Positions 39,026-55,710 of a stretch of 64,000 bases of DNA are shown here, piece after piece. The notes below the pieces were generated by a model. That model worked only from the letters and a program-made list of their open reading frames with translations, did not search any database and was not told the origin of the DNA. The translations under genes and the position numbers were made by a program. Origin of the DNA: Ursus arctos (lineage: Eukaryota > Chordata > Mammalia > Carnivora > Ursidae). Location of the stretch: NCBI RefSeq assembly GCF_023065955.2, contig NW_026622986.1, positions 19,245,848 through 19,309,847 on the forward strand. Direction: 5' to 3'. The stretch's first letter is position 1; each line of letters opens with the position of its first letter.

Positions 39026-40299
39026 TGATGCGTTTCACAAAAGGAAGTAAAATTATTGCAACAAAAAAAGGAAGGAAAAGGAAGGATGAGAGAGAGAGAA
39101 AGAAAGCAGGACAAGGGAGAGACAGACAGAATGACAGACAGACAGACAGAAAGAGAAGGGAAGGGAAACAAATGCTTGCCTTTTCAGAAAAACACATTTG
39201 TCATAGTAGACTATGTCTAACATTAGGATCAGAACCAGTAAAGAAAAAGGTTATGACATGAGGCAGGGAGTGGGCTGATTTCTGGAAATGGGCTTTCCGG
39301 GATCCCAGAAGACTGGAGATTCTGAATTTTTCAGATCATGTCAGTGATTACTGAGGCATTGCTGACCTTTTATAGAAAGACTCCACATGCCTCACTGTGC
39401 ATTTGCTCTCGTGGTCTCTGGAAGATATCCCATAGCTTCTTGGGAAAGTGCACCCAATGCCCCCAAAAAAGCGGTCTTCCACTCGACTTCATTTCGATGA
39501 GCTTACAGTATTTAATATATACTGAGATAACATTCGATCACTGACTCAACTCATAAAAATATATCTAGGCATAAAACACCTCTTGCTAAAGATGATCTCT
39601 AGATATATTAACAGTAACAGATCAATTAGTGAATAAAATGATGAACTTCTTCATATTTTCATTTCTTTTTGGTTTTCTTTCTTTTTAGCTTTCATACCCA
39701 TTTAGCTTTCGTAGAGATTAAAAGAACCTTTAATACTTTGGACTATGCTTATATTTAAAGCAATTAAGAAAATGAAAGCATCACCCTGCCAAATGAATTC
39801 CTATGAGTCCTTGATAATCAGGATAATCACCTAATTCCACATTGTAGTTTCCACCAGAGTAAGACAATTAAGAGAATTCTAATTAACCACTAAGAAATAA
39901 ACAACTGAAATGAAACTAGGGTGTTCCCCCAGTGCAAAGCACAACAAATTAAAAAATAAAATAGCAGATCACAATACTAGGAAAGTAAAATGACCAGAAT
40001 GTTGTAAAGAAAACAACAACACGCTATGGTGAATTGTAGGGAACTTGGGAAAAAAGGAACAACAAAAAATACAAAGCATAATTAAAGTTACACAGAATCT
40101 CTATGGTGATGAAGTATGGTGCAAGGACATTTAAATATAAGCACTAAAATTAAAGACGAAAAGCAGAAAAACATGAAGAACATTTTTAATCTCAGAGTGT
40201 TTCTTAAACTTAATGACAAAAGCAAACCTATAAAGTAAAACCTTCATTAAATTAAATGAAATTAAATTGAACATAATTAAATTAAGTGAATGAAATGTT
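39026..40299. other. Intron sequence with a purine-rich tract
   Basis: 39050-39170 is purine-rich with a (GACA)n patch at 39120-39153. The remainder is unassigned AT-rich sequence. Confidence 0.45.
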
Positions 40300-40640
40300 C
40301 TCGGTGAAAGTACTATTAACAATATGAAAAGACAATGAAAAGCAAGAAAAACATATTTAGAATATATCTTATAAAAGAGGGTTTATATAGTTAGTGAAGA
40401 AAGAGCAGGTCCAAATCAACATAAGAAAGCAAACAACTCAATAGAAATCTTTGGCAAGGAAACAAGTGGGCAATTCTCAAAAGAAGAAATGTGAATGTGA
40501 ATAAGGAGCACGCTGGTTAAAAAAGATTTAACCCCATTACTAATTGTATATATAAATTAAAGCACTATATCAATTCACCTACTAAATTAGGAAAAATCTA
40601 CTAGTCAAATTATGGAAAAGGGAAGTAGTCTTGATGGAAA
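40300..40640 (+). mobile_element. Old LINE-1 3'-region fragment
   Basis: 'gaaacaagtgggcaattctc aaaagaaga', 'ttaaccccattactaattg' and 'caattcacctactaaattag' resemble an old LINE-1 just upstream of the 3' UTR. Confidence 0.5.
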
Positions 40641-40806
40641 AGGTGGGGGTTTAAAAAAGGGTTAAGGGAATATTATGGAGATGGGGGGAAACGGGGTGAA
40701 GGATATGCCCAAGGATTGAGAGCAAGCAGTAGGCACCCTTAGCAAGAGAGCACGTGGAGAAATAGAGCAAAGAACAGGGTGCTCTGAAGAAGGGTTTGAC
40801 AATATA

Positions 40807-41014
40807 CTTTTATTTATTTTTTAATTTTAGATTATTCGAGAGAGTGAGCATGTGAGCATGAGCAGGGAGAGGGGCGGGGGGGGGGGGGAGAGAGAGAGAG
40901 AAATCCTCAAGCAAACTCCCCACTGAGCACGAAGCCTGTTGCAGGGCTCAATCCCATGATGAGATCATGACATGAGCCGAAATCGAGTTGGATGCTTGAC
41001 CATCTAGACGCCCA
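40807..41014 (-). mobile_element. Older Can-SINE with a G-run and AG repeat
   Basis: 'tttagattattcgagagagt', a run of 13 G at 40876-40888, (AG)n, 'gagatcatgacatgagccga' and decayed head 'catctagacgccca'. Flanked by 'gacaatata' at 40798-40806 and 41015-41023. Confidence 0.9.
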
Positions 41015-41023
41015 GACAATATA

Positions 41024-44000
41024 TCCGATAATATACCTTTAAAGTCATAATTCTGTATGCTCTCAGGCTGAGAAATTGCCTAGCAGGAAATTGTGGTAGG
41101 CTATTAGTTCTCTAAACAAAATATGCACTACCTTCCTCTTCCTTAGTTTTGAATAAACACATGTCCTGGATTTCTTTACAGTTTGAACATGCAACAAAAA
41201 TTTGGCTACTTAGTTATAAGTGAGATTGATGTGCAATGGTTTTACGGAAATCTTTTAAAGGACAGTTATTAGTATATGCTCTTTGCCTCTTTCTCCACCT
41301 TATTTTTTTTTTTCCCTGCCAGCTGGCAGGTAGACATAATGACTAGAGCTAAAGCACCCATCTTGAACTGTCGTCTCTCCCACAATTTTTCATGCACCCT
41401 CCCCCCTTGCCCTACTCCTACTGCATATTCTAGGTCAGTTCATTGCTAAAAAGCAATGCCTATGCCATTAGACAGGCCATCTATTGAAATAGTCAATTTA
41501 TTTGTGTACTCTACTTCAATACTTATTTATAGGAAGTATTGTACTAATATTTGTTGAATGAATGATATAACATCCTACGAATACATTGTCAAGGTGCCCA
41601 AAGTGGACTTGTTTACCTCACTCCCTTTATCTGATGATTCCTTCCCATCCATACGGTCACGAAGCTTGGTTGTCATTAGGCTTATGTGTACAATATGTCC
41701 CTGCCATCAGACTACAGTTCTGATAAAGGTCATTTGACCCAAAATCAGGCAGAGTCCCCTACCAGAGAATTTAGAAATATAACTAATGAGTTTCTGCAAC
41801 AGTGTTGTTAGGGCTGTTAAATCGTGACTATAGTCATGTTTTCTGCCTATGCATGGTGAAGCAGAGAAAGCTGGTTCCACAGGGTAAGGGAGTGAAATGG
41901 ATGTGCAGAGATGCAGTTAAGAGACAAGAGGCACAGAAAAAGCATGGCTCAAGTTCCCTCTTCAGTCTTGGTTTTCAAATCTTCCTGAAGCTGGACTGTG
42001 TTCCTGATCTTGGGTTTCCTGAGATGCCTCTATCCTTAAATAAACTCCCTTTGTGTTTAATGCTATTGGCAATTAAACTAGACCTAATTAACCTAGAGAC
42101 TTCCCAGAAATTATCATGAGAATGTATAAAGACCAAAAGACCAAAAAGTAAACTAGTGGAAAGAAATCCAAACCACATTTGGTTTCTTTTGCTGAGCTCC
42201 TTCCTGACCTTTGAGTCAACAATTTGAAACTTTGTATTTCCCAGATCTGCCGAGGCAACTTTCCAGATAATTTGTGTGACTTATTTTGCTCAAATCCTTC
42301 AAGAACCCATTCTGTATTAAATATCTTTATTCCCTCCTTAAAAGAAATCATGCATGTTCTGGGTCTAGTTTGACCTTGGCACCCACTAATGTCTAGTAAA
42401 CACCTTTCTCTTTCTACTGTCTTTATTATTTCACAGGCAATGCATGTTTCTGTGGAACAATGAAGACTTTATGCAACTGACCACTGGGGGAATTAGGCCA
42501 ATACAACACAGAAGTAGTGCTGATTCCTATATGATTTTCTTCACTACAATAATATCTTGTGCCACCAAGGAAGAAAACCAACCCAGCTGAGCCAGAGAGC
42601 CAAGAAAATGCAGGGCTGTTCAGCATATGCATTACCTAGTGTTCATATGCTCTCTTTGTAAGTGCTTATTACTGTATAGTTATTTCAGTCTTTGGGCACT
42701 TTCCCCTTGTCTCCATGATTAAACAGCCTTACACATTTTTTAAACCACCCTTCCACCAAGATTTCTTGCTTCTCAACTCACCCACCTTTTTAGGTAAAGT
42801 AATACATTTACTGAAAAGTTCCTCTATTAGGATTTTAAAATGTTTTATACCGTGCTAGTATTCTTTATTATGGTTGTTATTATTTGTATAAGTAGTATTT
42901 AACTTAGTTACCTATGCTTAGAGTGGCTTGCCCCCACCCTATCTTCCCACAAGCCCTTTCCATGTGTGGTTATTCAAAATATGAGGTTTTTCAGAAACTC
43001 ATATATGCCTCTGTGTATACGTGTATGTGTGTTCCATCAAACATAATCGACAAGGAAGTTTGTTTCTAGCCTCGGATTAATATTTGTACATGTATACATA
43101 CATGCAAATTTTATTAAAACCTAGTTCTTTATGTTTGATCCAATTGATATAAATTTCTTGAACTTCACATCTATTTATTTAAAGTACACCTGTAGCTTAC
43201 ATATATTATATATATATATATGTGTACTAATGTTTCAGGACTGAAGAACATATCTTTCAACTGTGTAATGGGATATTAAAAAAATAACATTAATGTAAAA
43301 TGGAAGTCTTGTTGATATGAATATCAATTTGAATAGAAAATAATTAAAACATAGTTCATAAAAACCGAGGTGCCATATTGTCACAAGTACTCTGTGCAAC
43401 GATCTTACCGACCAAGGTATTAAGTGTGGAAATGTTCACTGTAATTAAAACAAAAATTCTAATTAGAAACTATATGAACCGAGGATAATGTTAGCATTCA
43501 GATTTACAGTAGCCTTCATTTGAACTGAGGGGTATTTCAAAGGCATTTAAACCTTATTGAATGTATGCTTGAGTAATCACTTTTCCTTAATATTATGAAG
43601 TCATATCATTGTGCTTGGATTATAATCAAGAATAATCACATCAATTATAATATTTAGTTTGTCATTGTGATATGATTATAATTATAGCTTTATATATGGA
43701 CCTTTGACACTGGAACACTAATCTTATCAATTATATTGAAAGATACAGTAATCTGACATTTTCTTAGTATGTAAGAAATGATCTCAATATAACGTTAAAG
43801 TAATTAGATCTATCCACGGCTTTGATTTTTTAATTTAGAATAGCTGATTATAGATATAATAACCTCAGTTCCATAGTCCTATTTTTTAAAAATATGGGCA
43901 TGGGACCAAGAACAAGAATCGATGCCCTGATTTTACAAGAAGCAAATAACTTGGCTCTAAGGCTTATTGAAGAACAATGTTGTTGGTTGACCGTGACAGT

Positions 44001-44575
44001 GAAGCCTCTCTCCTGAGGCCTGTCTCAAATCAATTCAAGCAATAAAGCAAAGTGAAGACTATAGTTGGCAATAACTGAAAGCAGAGGGTTGATACCACGA
44101 GGGCTCTCCACCTCCTAGTTCTGAATTTTGTGTAGTGTCACTTTTCTCTCCTGACCCCTTTCCCCACAAGGCTAGAGGCAGGGCTGTTGAAAGCACTTTC
44201 TTAACATATTTAGAATATTATCTTTTACATCTTCAGTTTGAAAAAAAAAAAAACCTGCAAAGGATTGACAGCTTGGGTTGTGGTTCCTTCTTGTTCATTA
44301 ATTAAGCAACCACAATCCGCATGCGGTAACCTCAAAGTCAACAAATGTATCCGCTTCGAGAGTTACAATGCTGGACAACCAATGTCAAATACAACCCTAC
44401 ACATGGATAGTAGAATCCTATAATAGCTCTAGCTGTAAAAATATTCCCTCTGTAATATAGGATATTGCATGGTGTGTTAGGTAGGACCAAGTAGACTATG
44501 ACACATAATAAATAAACCCACAATCTCAAAAGCCCCACTTCTTGAGGGCCGCTTACTATACACATCTAAAATAAT
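41024..44575. other. Mostly unassigned intron
   Basis: Contains a probable L2 3' end at about 41490-41570 ('atatttgttgaatgaatgat'). A possible LTR-like segment lies at 41740-42100 ('aataaactccctttgtgttt'), with weak evidence. (AT)n occurs at 43203-43222, and 43270-43880 is a very AT-rich unique stretch. No exon found. Confidence 0.35.
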
Positions 44576-44799
44576 TTGGCAGAGGGACTTTTCTCTACCA
44601 ATTCAGATGACCAGGCAGATACAGAAACAACATCTGGAAAAATAAGGCCTCTTCCACAGCATTGGAAGGGAGACCGGGAGGGTTGTCTACCAGCATGTAA
44701 ATGCTTCAATCTGGAAGTGACGTGTCACTTCCTCAGAGCACACTGGCCACATCTTTTCACATGGATCCACATACCCAAAAGGGGGGTCTGGGACCCACG

Positions 44800-44897
44800 G
44801 AAAGAAATGACGAGCATTGGGTGTTATATGCAACTAATGAATTGTTGAACACTACATCAAAAACTAATGATGTACTGTATGTCGGCTAACTGATCAT
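44800..44897 (+). mobile_element. Carnivore LINE-1 3' terminus
   Basis: 'acgagcattgggtgttatat gcaactaat', 'gaacactacatcaaaaacta' and 'gatgtactgtatgtcggcta' are the carnivore LINE-1 tail. The A-tail position is occupied by the AAAG microsatellite that follows. Confidence 0.85.
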
Positions 44898-44901
44898 AGG
44901 A

Positions 44902-44988
<87 letters not shown>

Positions 44989-45023
44989 GAAGAAAGAAAG
45001 GAGGAAAGAAAGAAAGAAAGAAA
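44898..45023 (+). repeat. (AAAG)n microsatellite, about 31 units
   Basis: Nearly pure GAAA tetranucleotide for about 125 bp with two GGAA interruptions near 44988-45004. It probably grew from the poly(A) tail of the adjoining LINE-1. The minus-strand open frame across it (F-L-S-F repeats) is an artefact. Confidence 0.98.
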
Positions 45024-45369
45024 ATGGATATTTTGCAAAGAGTAAATAATCTCTACAACAAACAATGATAGGTTTAAAAAATTGTAGTATTTGTTTATAG
45101 GTCAGTGAACTGAGATCACCACTATATTGATGAAGAATCAAAATTTTTGAATCAATAAAAATCAGTCACCTTTCTTTGACTAAAAATTCAAGCGTATTCG
45201 TCATGATTTTAGTACTATTCCATGTTTTCATGGCTAACAATGGCTAAGGTTCTACGCTGTTAAGCATCCGTAAGGAAATCAACCTGGCTGGTATTAGTTA
45301 TCGTAACCTCTGGGTACCTCAATTTTCTGGAGTTTTACTGAGGATTAAATTAAATACGATGGGATGATT

Positions 45370-45625
45370 GTGATGATGTTCATATGTTTAGCATTTATTG
45401 AGTAGTTAATGTGTTTCTGTTCAGACCTCTGGGCATATGTTAATTTGTTAAATCCTCACAATTACCTAAATAAAGAGTAGGTCTGATTTTTATTGCCATA
45501 AAGAAATGGAGGCAACAGAGTTGATAAGCTGATTCAAGGTCACATGGCAAGTAAGTGGCAGTGATAGAATTTAAACCTAGGGAGATCGACTCCAGTCAGC
45601 CTGTTTAACTCCTGTGCTGTGAGAA
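45370..45625 (-). mobile_element. MIR SINE, reverse orientation
   Basis: 'agcatttattgagtagttaa', 'gttaaatcctcacaattacc', 'ggtcacatggcaagtaagtg gcagtgata' and 'tttaaacctagggagatcga' follow reversed MIR through its full length. Confidence 0.85.
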
Positions 45626-45699
45626 GATCCCCAGTGCAGAGCAGGCATTTCTGATCACAAAGTTCTGAATGATGACACCCATCGCTATCCCCCTACTCT

Positions 45700-46020
45700 T
45701 TTTTCTTCTGCTTCATCCATCAGTGTGAGTTCCCTCTGATAAATCCGCCTGGCTGGTCCTGAGGAACTCTTCACTGAGATGTTTGCATGGTCACCTCTTA
45801 TTTCATTTAAGGCTCTGCTCAAGAGACTGTTTCTTACCACTCTAATCAAGGTAATAATTCTCCATCCCTTTCTCCCTGTATCATTCATAGCATCTATTAC
45901 CACATGACACAATATTACATATTACTTTATTATCTGCATCTGCCACCAGAATGTAACTCAATGAAGGCAGAAACTTGCTCTGATCTGAATTTTCACACAT
46001 ATACCAAGATTTGAGTAAAC
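45700..46020 (+). mobile_element. L2 LINE 3' end
   Basis: 'gatgtttgcatggtcacctc', 'gcatctattaccacatgaca' and 'gaatgtaactcaatgaaggc' follow the L2 3' end. Confidence 0.6.
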
Positions 46021-46040
46021 GGTTTCTATTAATCTACCTG

Positions 46041-46074
46041 TCCGTCCGTCCGTCCTTCCATCCATCCATCCATA
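46041..46074 (+). repeat. (TCCG/TCCA)n short tandem repeat
   Basis: Three TCCG then several TCCA units in a row. Confidence 0.9.
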
Positions 46075-46183
46075 TCCCCATTCATTCTTTATCCATCCTT
46101 ACACTGTACAAAGCTACAAATCATCTAGCCATTAGTTACTAAAAATAACTGGCTTTTAATTATTTCATTAGGGTGAGATGTTC

Positions 46184-46226
46184 AATTATTATTATTGTTG
46201 TTATTGTTATTATTATTATTATTACT
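46184..46226 (+). repeat. (ATT/GTT)n short tandem repeat
   Basis: A trinucleotide run of ATT and GTT units. Confidence 0.9.
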
Positions 46227-47319
46227 CACTGCCATCGTCCCTTTTTCTTTTTTCTTCTCTTTTCTGACAACATATGGTTTAAACGAAAATTATGTGAGAT
46301 CTACAGGCAACACTTACAGCACTCGTGTTGAGCAGAAACACAGCTTTTCATCTAAACTAAGTGAAGAAGGTTAAGTTTTGAAGGCAGACTCTACAGACTT
46401 CTGTTTATAGATTTATGTATTCTTGAACTTTATATAGAGCAATCACTGTTTTGTGATCTCCCAAGTTCAATTTGAATCCAGAGTAACGCTGCACTGAAAT
46501 CATTATCATCAAGCCACTATTTTTCACTCCAGATCAATTACTGTTTAAAGGACACTTAGGAGTCATACATACAGTTTTTGAGGGGAAAAACGAAAGGTGT
46601 GAAAGTGGTTATAATACCAGAGTAAGCCTTTTCAGTTTATGTGTGTAGACAATGCACCAGATATCTACATTATAATGATGCTGGCTTCCCTTACTTTATC
46701 CCCAAACTATTTCCTTCCTTTCACATTTAGGATTTTTTGGGAAGCATCATATGTTTTGTTATGTATGAATTTAGAGAAAGACAGAGTAGCTACTGTGCTT
46801 ACTGTCTCCTTAGCAGATTTTATTGACTTCTGGAAGCATTTTTCTATCCCCTAAATTATTCCTTCCTTTCCCCTGAACTAAAATCTGGTCATCATTCAAT
46901 TGAATCTTCTAGATGTTTTAGTGGAAAAGGCAACATCTTACACTGTTAATGGCTCCCACCCTAAGGTACCAGGCTAAGGAACCAGGCTTACGAGATTCTT
47001 GGAAACAGTTCACAGAGCAGTCCAGGAAATATAAGGCACAGGGGGCATGTGGGGAAGGGGAGGATGTGCCGGGAGTGAAGGAAGGGGCACTGAAAGGGGA
47101 AATGGAGAATCAATAAAGCCAAACACTGTGTAACGCGTGCATTTCAGCCCTGTTCGGAGATGTGCACAGTACACTGAACAGAGTTTTCTGCAGCCCAGGC
47201 AATCAATACATGTTTGCTGGACAGGTGAACAGAACAGAACCAGATCTTAAACGATGATATAAAAAGTGCTGTGCCTAAAACATCAAGTCTTTTCCACTTG
47301 TTCCTTCATACTTTAAGCT
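46227..47319. other. Intron sequence, nothing recognised
   Basis: Unassigned. 46950-47250 is somewhat GC-richer but shows no repeat or exon landmarks. Confidence 0.4.
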
Positions 47320-47525
47320 AACAAATATTCAGCGTTTACTGTATCTCACACATTCTCCAAAGCACTTTGCATAAAGGAAACAATTTAGTCCTAAGAGCTC
47401 TCCGAGATGGAAGCAGTATTATTATTTCATAGCTGAGAAAAATGAGACAAAGGCAGATCGTGTGACTTGCCTAAAACCACAGAGCAGACAGTAAGAGGGT
47501 AACCTAGGATTTGCACCTAATGGTT
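47320..47525 (-). mobile_element. MIR SINE, reverse orientation
   Basis: 'ttactgtatctcacacattc', 'gctgagaaaaatgagacaaa', 'tgacttgcctaaaaccacag' and 'gggtaacctaggatttgcac' follow reversed MIR. Confidence 0.8.
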
Positions 47526-49094
47526 TTGTGGAACTGGGCTCCCAACAACTGACATAAATGCTACTTAGTATTCATAGTAAACTCAATAAGTATCAGCTGA
47601 ATGACTGTACTTAATAAATAATACTCTCTTTGAAAAAGGAGTAACCATTTAAATTTAGAATTGACACTTTGATCATTACAATGATGGACTATTTCTTTCC
47701 TGTCTATATAAATTCAGGTCCTACTTCTCTCTTCTGTGGGATGGTAGTTGCACTTTATAAGATTTTTATTAAAAAAAAAAAAAACATTTTAAAGCAACAT
47801 GAATTCAAAAAGAGGAGATATCAAGTTCCTAATCTGTCACTTATTTTTCCATGAATAAGCTACTTGCTTCCCTGTTAACTTAACCAAAAAGGAGATATCC
47901 TTCTTAACGTGTCCCCGGACAGACCGAAGACTATGCCTATGCCTTTGCCTTATTTTTCTTTTTAGAGAAATACAATAGATTTGATAGTAAATTCAAGATA
48001 GTACTGTGATGTATTCAGAATGCAAAGAAATTAAAAAAAATAATACATAGAGCTTTATGTTGGTCCTGTACTAAATATTATCTAATAAGTTGAGTTGTAA
48101 GTTTTTGAATAGAAAATAAAAAGTACCTATGAAGCTCAAATGGCTTTCTTATTTGCAGGTAAAGTAGGTAACACCAAATATAAACATAAATACACAGAAA
48201 TCACATATATCCTCCCCCTTCTTCCACATTCACTTTTCATCAATTTTAAACTTTGTTCTCAATTATTCCAAACTTTTAGAAATATGCATAGATTCCAGAG
48301 TTGTCAGATAGTCCTGGGAAAATCTGAGAGAGTCCGTCATGATCCTGTCATTCCGCAAATGTGAAAACTGAAGTTCCATAATGACACAGCCAAAGCTAGA
48401 GGATTAGTGTCAAACCCCTGAAAAAGGTTCTAAGTCTATAGAATCTATCTAAATCTATAAAAACATATGGTGCCTTGCTTTTTGAGATTCTCTGGCTCTG
48501 TCCCCACCCCCCACTTTGATGTGGGTCTTCTCTTTCCTTCATCTTGTCCCTAGTCTACTTAATTTTGATTCCGGGCCCAGTGCTGCGTCTGTTAATGCTG
48601 GGTTTTTGAATGTGAACTGCTGAAATGAAAGGGAATCCTGATGCGTCCAGTTGGAGAGCTCGTGGTGTCAACGCCTCCAACCCCACAGAACTTCCCACAG
48701 AGCCCCGGACCCGCTCATTCCATAAGTGAGTGAAACCCCTCCAGTTTCAGCTGTCCTTCTCAAACCACCTGACTCATTTCTCAGTGAATATCTGTTGGCT
48801 CTTTCACGTTCTCCTGTCTCTCCTTTACAGACGCAAATAACACACAGGTCTTGTGGTGGTTGGTGGTTTATCCCTATTTCCTTATATACTAGCTTTTGTA
48901 GGGATGCATTTGCATTTGATTTTGTTGTCTGTTTTCTGTGACTTACTGACTTTGCTAACTATGTGCTCTGTTTTGTTGGGAGAACTTGGGAAAATCCAAA
49001 CACTACTCTCCCACAACCACCATGACCACAGCCATATTTCCATAATTCTCCTGCTTTTATATAGATTTTAAACAACTTCACTGATTTAGAACTT
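47526..49094. other. Intron sequence, nothing recognised
   Basis: No landmarks, apart from a 14-base A-run at 47770. Confidence 0.4.
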
Positions 49095-49365
49095 AGGATT
49101 TACATATCATTAAGGGGTCACCTATATTATGTTTACAATTTAATGGCTTTTGTGTATTTACGAAGTTGTGTGACAACTGCCATAAAAATGTAGAATATTT
49201 TCATCATCCTACACAGAAATGTCATGTTCCTTGGCGGTCACTCCCCACCCCTTTTCTCTGCAGCACTAAGGATCCCTAATCTACTTCTGTCTCTACACAT
49301 CGGCCTGTTATAATTATTTCATACAAATGGTATCGTATAATACATGGCCTTTTGTTATGGATATT
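49095..49365 (-). mobile_element. LINE-1 3' UTR fragment, reverse orientation
   Basis: 'acgaagttgtgtgacaactg', 'ttggcggtcactccccaccc', 'taatctacttctgtctctac' and 'catggccttttgttatggat' match a reversed LINE-1 3' UTR. Confidence 0.7.
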
Positions 49366-49779
49366 ATGTGACAGAAAAATAAATATGAAGTAATGTTTTA
49401 AGTTCTTCACCTTAAATGGCAAACAGCAACAATTCCAAGATAGATTTTAGGGCAATGTGTTTGCATATGATTTGAAGTTGGTTACATGGGGCAGGGCAAT
49501 AAAACACCAACTGAGAAGATGGTCATGATCAGTAGGAATGGTGACAATCATAACAATAAAAAGTGATATATAAATGTTACTATGTGTCAAGACTATTCGA
49601 AGCACTTCACATATATTAACATATTTAATATTCACAGAAAGTTATGGTGGAAGTACTATCATTATTGTCCCCATTTTATTGATAAGGAAACTGAGGCAAA
49701 ATAAAATAAGGTCACCCAAACTAGTAAGTGGAAAAGCGGATTCCACACCCAGGTAGTTAGACTCAAGACTCCTTGTTCT

Positions 49780-49969
49780 CTTTTTTTTCTTTTTCTTTTT
49801 TGAGAGAGAGTGGGTGAGTGAGGGGGGAGGGGCAGAAAGAGAGGAAAGAGAGAGAATCTCAAGCAGACTCCTGCTAAGCAAGGAGCTCAATCTTACAACC
49901 CTGAGATCATGACCTGAGCTGAAATCAAGAATTGGATGCTTAGCCAACTGAGCCACCCAGGTGTCCCAC
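49780..49969 (-). mobile_element. Can-SINE 1 of 3 at a shared target site
   Basis: 'ttttctttttcttttttgag', 'gagagaatctcaagcagact', 'gagatcatgacctgagctga', head 'gagccacccaggtgtccc'. Target copy 'aagactccttgttct' on the left at 49765-49779 and on the right at 49970-49984. Older subfamily. Confidence 0.94.
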
Positions 49970-49984
49970 AAGACTCCTTGTTCT

Positions 49985-50167
49985 TTTTTTTTTTTATGAT
50001 TTATTTTATTTTAGAGAGACACAGAGCGAGCTCGAGCTCAAGTGGGGGGAGGGGCAGAGAGATAGAGGGAGAGAAGCAGACTCTGAGGGCGGCAGGGGCT
50101 CCATCTCACCATCCTGAGATCATGACCTGAGTCAGATGCTTAATTGACTGAGCCACCCAGGCACCCC
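49985..50167 (-). mobile_element. Can-SINE 2 of 3 at a shared target site
   Basis: 'tttttatgatttattttatt', 'gagatcatgacctgagtcag', head 'gagccacccaggcacccc'. Flanked by the same 15-bp target sequence at 49970-49984 and 50168-50182. Confidence 0.94.
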
Positions 50168-50182
50168 AAGACTCCTTGTTCT

Positions 50183-50354
50183 TTTTTTAAATTTTTAAAA
50201 AGATTTTATTTATTTGACAGAAAGAGACAGACAACAAGAGAGGGAACACAAGCAGGGGGAGTGGGAGAGGAAGAAGCTGGCTCCCAGCGGAGGAACCTGA
50301 TGTGGGGCTCGATCCCATAACGCCAGGACCACGCCCTGAGCCAAAGGCAGACCC
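50183..50354 (-). mobile_element. Can-SINE 3 of 3 at a shared target site, head truncated
   Basis: 'aaaaagattttatttatttg', 'gggagtgggagaggaagaag', bear-type 'cccataacgccaggaccacg', stopping at 'gccaaaggcagaccc' without the usual head. Left flank 'aagactccttgttct' (50168-50182); right flank 'agactctttgttct' (50355-50368), one mismatch. Confidence 0.93.
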
Positions 50355-50380
50355 AGACTCTTTGTTCTTAACAAATGTTC

Positions 50381-54787
<4,407 letters not shown>

Positions 54788-54993
54788 TAATTTTTTTTAT
54801 TTTTAAAGATTTTATTTATTTATTCGACAGAGATAGAGACAGCCAGCGAGAGAGGGAACACAAGCAGGGAGAGTGGGAGAGGAAGAAGCAGGCTCATAGC
54901 AGAGGAGCCTGATGTGGGGCTCGATCCCATAACGCTGGGATCACGCCCTGAGCCGAAGGCAGACGCTTAACCGCCATGCCACCCAGGTGCCCC
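54788..54993 (-). mobile_element. Young ursid-type Can-SINE
   Basis: 'taaagattttatttatttat', 'gagacagccagcgagagagg', 'cccataacgctgggatcacg', head 'gccacccaggtgcccc'. 'cttgaattt' flanks it on both sides (54775 and 54993). Confidence 0.94.
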
Positions 54994-55607
54994 TTGAATT
55001 TATTCTTGATGGTTGAAGAAAAATTAAAATAATATCTAATATGGTTCTCAATGTATGTAAAGCAAATAATTAAGGCATGAATATTATAAATGCAAGAGAG
55101 TAAAGACCTAAAGGGAGGTAAAGTTCCTACACCTGAGTTAAGTCTTAATGTTCTATTTTAATAGGTCACATTTTCACCCTCAATTTTTTTTTATTCTTTT
55201 GGTTTTCTCATACATTCAGTCTTCCAAATGAATCTTGGAATAATTTAATGAATAGCTGAAATTCTAAATATTGAATTATTTTACCCTGAGATAACATTTA
55301 TTTTTTGACTTGTTCAGGACTCTTTATGCCACTTACTAAAATTTTATTTTTAATAAATAAGTTCGATATTTATTATAACATTTATTTCTAGATATATGGC
55401 AATGTGTGTTACAGTGATGAATGGGAGACAGGCAGAGGGCTGGGCTTCTACCTTTCCCTGAGTCACCAGAGAGAGCAACTTACGTTGCTAGAGATGTATG
55501 AGTTCACAGGCCAAAGTTACTAGGCTCCCAGAGGCCATATAACTATTAAAAGATGACAATAAACTGAACAACATATAACATCTAAAGAAGAATTTAAAAA
55601 CAGATGA
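54994..55607. other. Intron sequence, nothing recognised
   Basis: AT-rich, unassigned. Confidence 0.4.
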
Positions 55608-55710
55608 AATCAGAGTTTTAGTACTGGGTGTTGTAGGGAAGTGTCGAATCACTATATTGTACACCTGAAACTAATATTACACTGTCTATTAACTGGAATT
55701 TAAATAAAAA
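55608..55710 (+). mobile_element. Carnivore LINE-1 3' terminus
   Basis: 'agtactgggtgttgtaggga', 'gtgtcgaatcactatattgt acacctgaa' and 'aactggaatttaaataaaaa' are a LINE-1 tail of carnivore type. Confidence 0.88.

Larger units (their letters stand above)
49566..50380 (-). mobile_element. MIR SINE, split by a row of three Can-SINEs
   Basis: 'actatgtgtcaagactattc', 'ccccattttattgataagga aactgaggc' and 'ctagtaagtggaaaagcgga' are reversed MIR. Its 5' end is displaced beyond the SINE row, resuming at 'ttcttaacaaatg' near 50365. Confidence 0.8.

Noticed and set aside
44857..45141. Minus-strand 94-codon frame rich in F-L-S-F
   Set aside because: It is translation of the AAAG microsatellite.
49765..50368. 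CRISPR-like array (four short repeats with regular spacing)
   Set aside because: The repeats are target-site duplications and the 'spacers' are SINEs of about 170-190 bp.
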